Source of the DNA: a virus
DNA: 31,171 nucleotides
Direction: 5' to 3' (one strand)
Virus record (IMG/VR): IMGVR_UViG_3300043398_000464
Coordinates: 1-31,171 of that record
Of the stretch, positions 29,339 through 31,171 are shown in pieces; position 1 is the first letter of the stretch; every line of letters begins with the position of its first letter. Below the pieces are notes generated by a model. It ran no database searches, was not told the DNA's origin, and saw nothing but the letters and a program-made list of their open reading frames with translations. Position numbers and translations under genes: made by a program.

Positions 29339-31171
29339 TGCAGCCATACCAGCCGTTTTTAATCGCTCCGTATGCCACTGGTTTAGATACGACAATGGAG
29401 CCGTGGTTACAGCCTATCGACGCATTTCCTGAAATAGAGAATGCACAGCTTCATCATGGATTCGTTCAAAAACGGCTTGGATATTCACAGCTAGCCCTAT
29501 TAGTACATAGCGTCGGTGCCAACTGGAATCTAGGTGGAGCGCCCGCGGTTACACAGGCTAATCCTGGTGTCGTGACGGTGATTTCAACAGTAGGTCTCTC
29601 AAATGGAGACGTCGTCGAGTTTCGTTCGGTTGGCGGTATGACCCAGCTTAATGGAAACCGCTATGAGGTGGATTCGGTTGGCGCTACAACATTTGAGCTA
29701 TTGGATACCGTTACGACTAACTTTACCGCTCATAGTGGAGGAGGCGCTGTTTATCTAATTCCAGAGCTTCCTGTGATGGGAATAGGGTTATATATCGATA
29801 GCTCGGGAGGTAAAGTCACTTTAGCCTTTGATACCGAGCGTGCCTGTGTCTTCAATAGCACCTCTGGTGTTTTTGATCCTCTCGATACCAGTGATATATT
29901 TAGCGGTGGTGCAAGCGACTACGTTTTCACGTGTAACTGGGCCAGTAGTAGTTCCTCTGCAGCGACAGTGCTCGATCGTATGTATTTCACTAACGGTTTA
30001 GCCTACTCGGCTGGAATGAACGGCATACGCTACTATGACGGAGGCACCACTACAACATCTTTTCGACCTACGATCAACGGTGTAACTTCGATCAATGGCT
30101 GCAAGCTGATCTTTGCTATGAGGGATCGTCTATTCCTCTTACATACGATTGAGGGAGCTAGGACGTATCCTCAAAGGGCACGCTGGTGCCAGATACAGAA
30201 TCCTGATAATACCAATGCCTGGGACGATAATGCTGCTGGTCGAGGTGGTTTCGTTGACGCGCCTACATCTGACCAGATCGTAAGCGCTGTCGCTCTCAAG
30301 GACTATCTCGTTGTCTATTTTACCAATAGCGTATGGATACTCAGCCCGAATCCAGATCCCGCACTTCCAGTTCGGTGGAACAAGCTAAACGACTTCCGTT
30401 CATGTGATGGACGGATGGCTTCTGTTGGCTACGATTCATTTGCGATAGCTGCTGGAGTGAGAGGTATCACGGCATCTGATACAACCCAGACTGTACGCAT
30501 CGACGAGCGGATCCAGGATTTTATCTCAGATGAGGTGAATAGGAACTTTACGTCGAACCTATTCTTCAAGCGCAACTTTGAGCTTCAGAGGACATGGATG
30601 CTTTACCCGCGCCTAGAGTCTGAGGATACCAATGCGGCGCTCGTTTACGACGATGACTCAAAGGCGTTTAGCACAGCTACCATCGATATGAATGTGCTTG
30701 GGTATGGCAGCCAGATTGTAGATGCAACGATTGCTGACTTCAACGATCAGACCTTAGATGAATTTGGTGATGATGAGACTTTACAAAGCTACTTTTACGG
30801 CGATGATAGCGAGTTGTTTCTAGGGGGCGATATTCTAGGAATGGTGCATGTAATGGAGCAGGGTGATGAAGACGCTCAGAGATTTTACTCTTCATCAATC
30901 GTATCCGTGACACAGTCCAATCCTGGAGTAGTTACGGTGACGTCCGGATATGGTCTGTCTAACGGTGATGTCATCAGCATCGACAATGTTGCTGGAATGA
31001 CTCAACTCAACGATCGCTATTTTACCGTCTCAAATGTCGTAGGCAACACTTTTGAGCTCACAGGCGTGAATACCTCTGGATATGGTGTTTATACGTCTGG
31101 GGGCTCTGTAAATGCCCTTCTTGGCGATCATATAGATATGACACTTTTGTCAGCCGGTTGGAATCCTTGGA
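29338..31171 (+). CDS. Large tail-tube-like protein with FCCH-like modules (partial, right edge)
   Basis: Open from the ATG at 29338 to the window edge, at least 611 residues. It begins MQPYQPFLIAPYATGLDTTM and has the tail-tubular or stabilisation pattern RVQ-poor but with PTSDQIVSAVALKDYLVVYF (near 315-335), followed by TNSVWILSPNPDPALP. Two FCCH-like modules flank this core, at about residues 70-140 (TQANPGVVTVISTVGLSNGD, GMTQLNGNRYEVDSVGATTF) and 520-592 (TQSNPGVVTVTSGYGLSNGD, GMTQLNDRYFTVSNVVGN). It is probably the large tail-tube or gatekeeper component of a short-tailed virion. The C-terminus is missing. Confidence 0.72.
   Translation, partial: MQPYQPFLIAPYATGLDTTMEPWLQPIDAFPEIENAQLHHGFVQKRLGYSQLALLVHSVGANWNLGGAPAVTQANPGVVTVISTVGLSNGDVVEFRSVGGMTQLNGNRYEVDSVGATTFELLDTVTTNFTAHSGGGAVYLIPELPVMGIGLYIDSSGGKVTLAFDTERACVFNSTSGVFDPLDTSDIFSGGASDYVFTCNWASSSSSAATVLDRMYFTNGLAYSAGMNGIRYYDGGTTTTSFRPTINGVTSINGCKLIFAMRDRLFLLHTIEGARTYPQRARWCQIQNPDNTNAWDDNAAGRGGFVDAPTSDQIVSAVALKDYLVVYFTNSVWILSPNPDPALPVRWNKLNDFRSCDGRMASVGYDSFAIAAGVRGITASDTTQTVRIDERIQDFISDEVNRNFTSNLFFKRNFELQRTWMLYPRLESEDTNAALVYDDDSKAFSTATIDMNVLGYGSQIVDATIADFNDQTLDEFGDDETLQSYFYGDDSELFLGGDILGMVHVMEQGDEDAQRFYSSSIVSVTQSNPGVVTVTSGYGLSNGDVISIDNVAGMTQLNDRYFTVSNVVGNTFELTGVNTSGYGVYTSGGSVNALLGDHIDMTLLSAGWNPW

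Noticed and set aside
1-31171. CRISPR arrays, tRNA genes, insertion sequences, attachment sites
   Set aside because: No regularly spaced direct repeats with unique spacers, no cloverleaf-like tRNA, no transposase and no integrase-associated repeat was recognised by eye; weak tRNAs could be missed without a scan.

Overview
This window is a phage or prophage genome segment. It carries early and replication genes, recombination genes, a leftward operon of tail-fibre genes, a packaging and head module, and the start of the tail module. The large terminase is of the HRRxGK type, the portal looks P22-like and the major capsid looks like the N4-gp56 family. Connector and tail-tube-like genes follow, so a short-tailed (podovirus-like) virion is the best guess. 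No tRNA, rRNA, integrase, RNA polymerase, lysozyme or host housekeeping gene was seen. The host cannot be named; purine-rich Shine-Dalgarno sites and the gene families suggest a bacterium, probably Gram-negative, at low confidence.

Left end (1-4220): a partial terminase-small-subunit-like gene runs off the left edge on the minus strand. Next come an orphan plus-strand gene, a minus-strand trio (RusA resolvase, a 44-residue basic protein, a ParB-domain protein), a plus-strand HTH gene with a downstream unknown gene ending at a clear terminator, and one or two small minus-strand genes.

Replication region (4284-6783): three successive plus-strand genes share a winged-helix-like domain. The last resembles a phage or plasmid replication initiator and contains two identical 13-bp near-palindromes 33 bp apart, a plausible origin. 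Hairpins with A-tracts on their left side lie at 4600, 4809 and 5586; read leftward they are intrinsic terminators. Leftward promoter-like sequences sit about 55 to 105 bp upstream of each, predicting three short leftward RNAs, two of them antisense to the ribosome-binding sites and starts of the second and third genes. This possible countertranscript control of a phage initiator is the most interesting feature here.

Early operon (6984-10199): two unknown acidic proteins, each behind a near-identical duplicated promoter element, are followed by RecT, a YqaJ/lambda-exonuclease-like nuclease, a small coiled-coil protein and a membrane protein. RecT and the exonuclease would form a two-component recombination system.

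Fibre operon (20296 to 10211, minus strand): nine tightly coupled genes, mostly joined by TAATG or ATGA stop-start overlaps. They encode a long repeat-built fibre, an FCCH-like-domain protein, two paralogous GTG-repeat fibres, a small chaperone-like protein, a repeat-bearing fibre, three paralogous lectin-like fibres and a small membrane protein.

Packaging and virion operon (20408 to the right edge, plus strand): a tandem zinc-ribbon protein, large terminase, portal, two small proteins, scaffold-like protein, major capsid, an HNH endonuclease inserted after the capsid gene, a probable head protein, a connector candidate, a gp53-like fibre and a partial large tail protein. Inverted repeats cover the portal start and the HNH ribosome-binding site, suggesting translational control. 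No gene-free stretch exceeds about 300 bases; the longest is 4602-4885.
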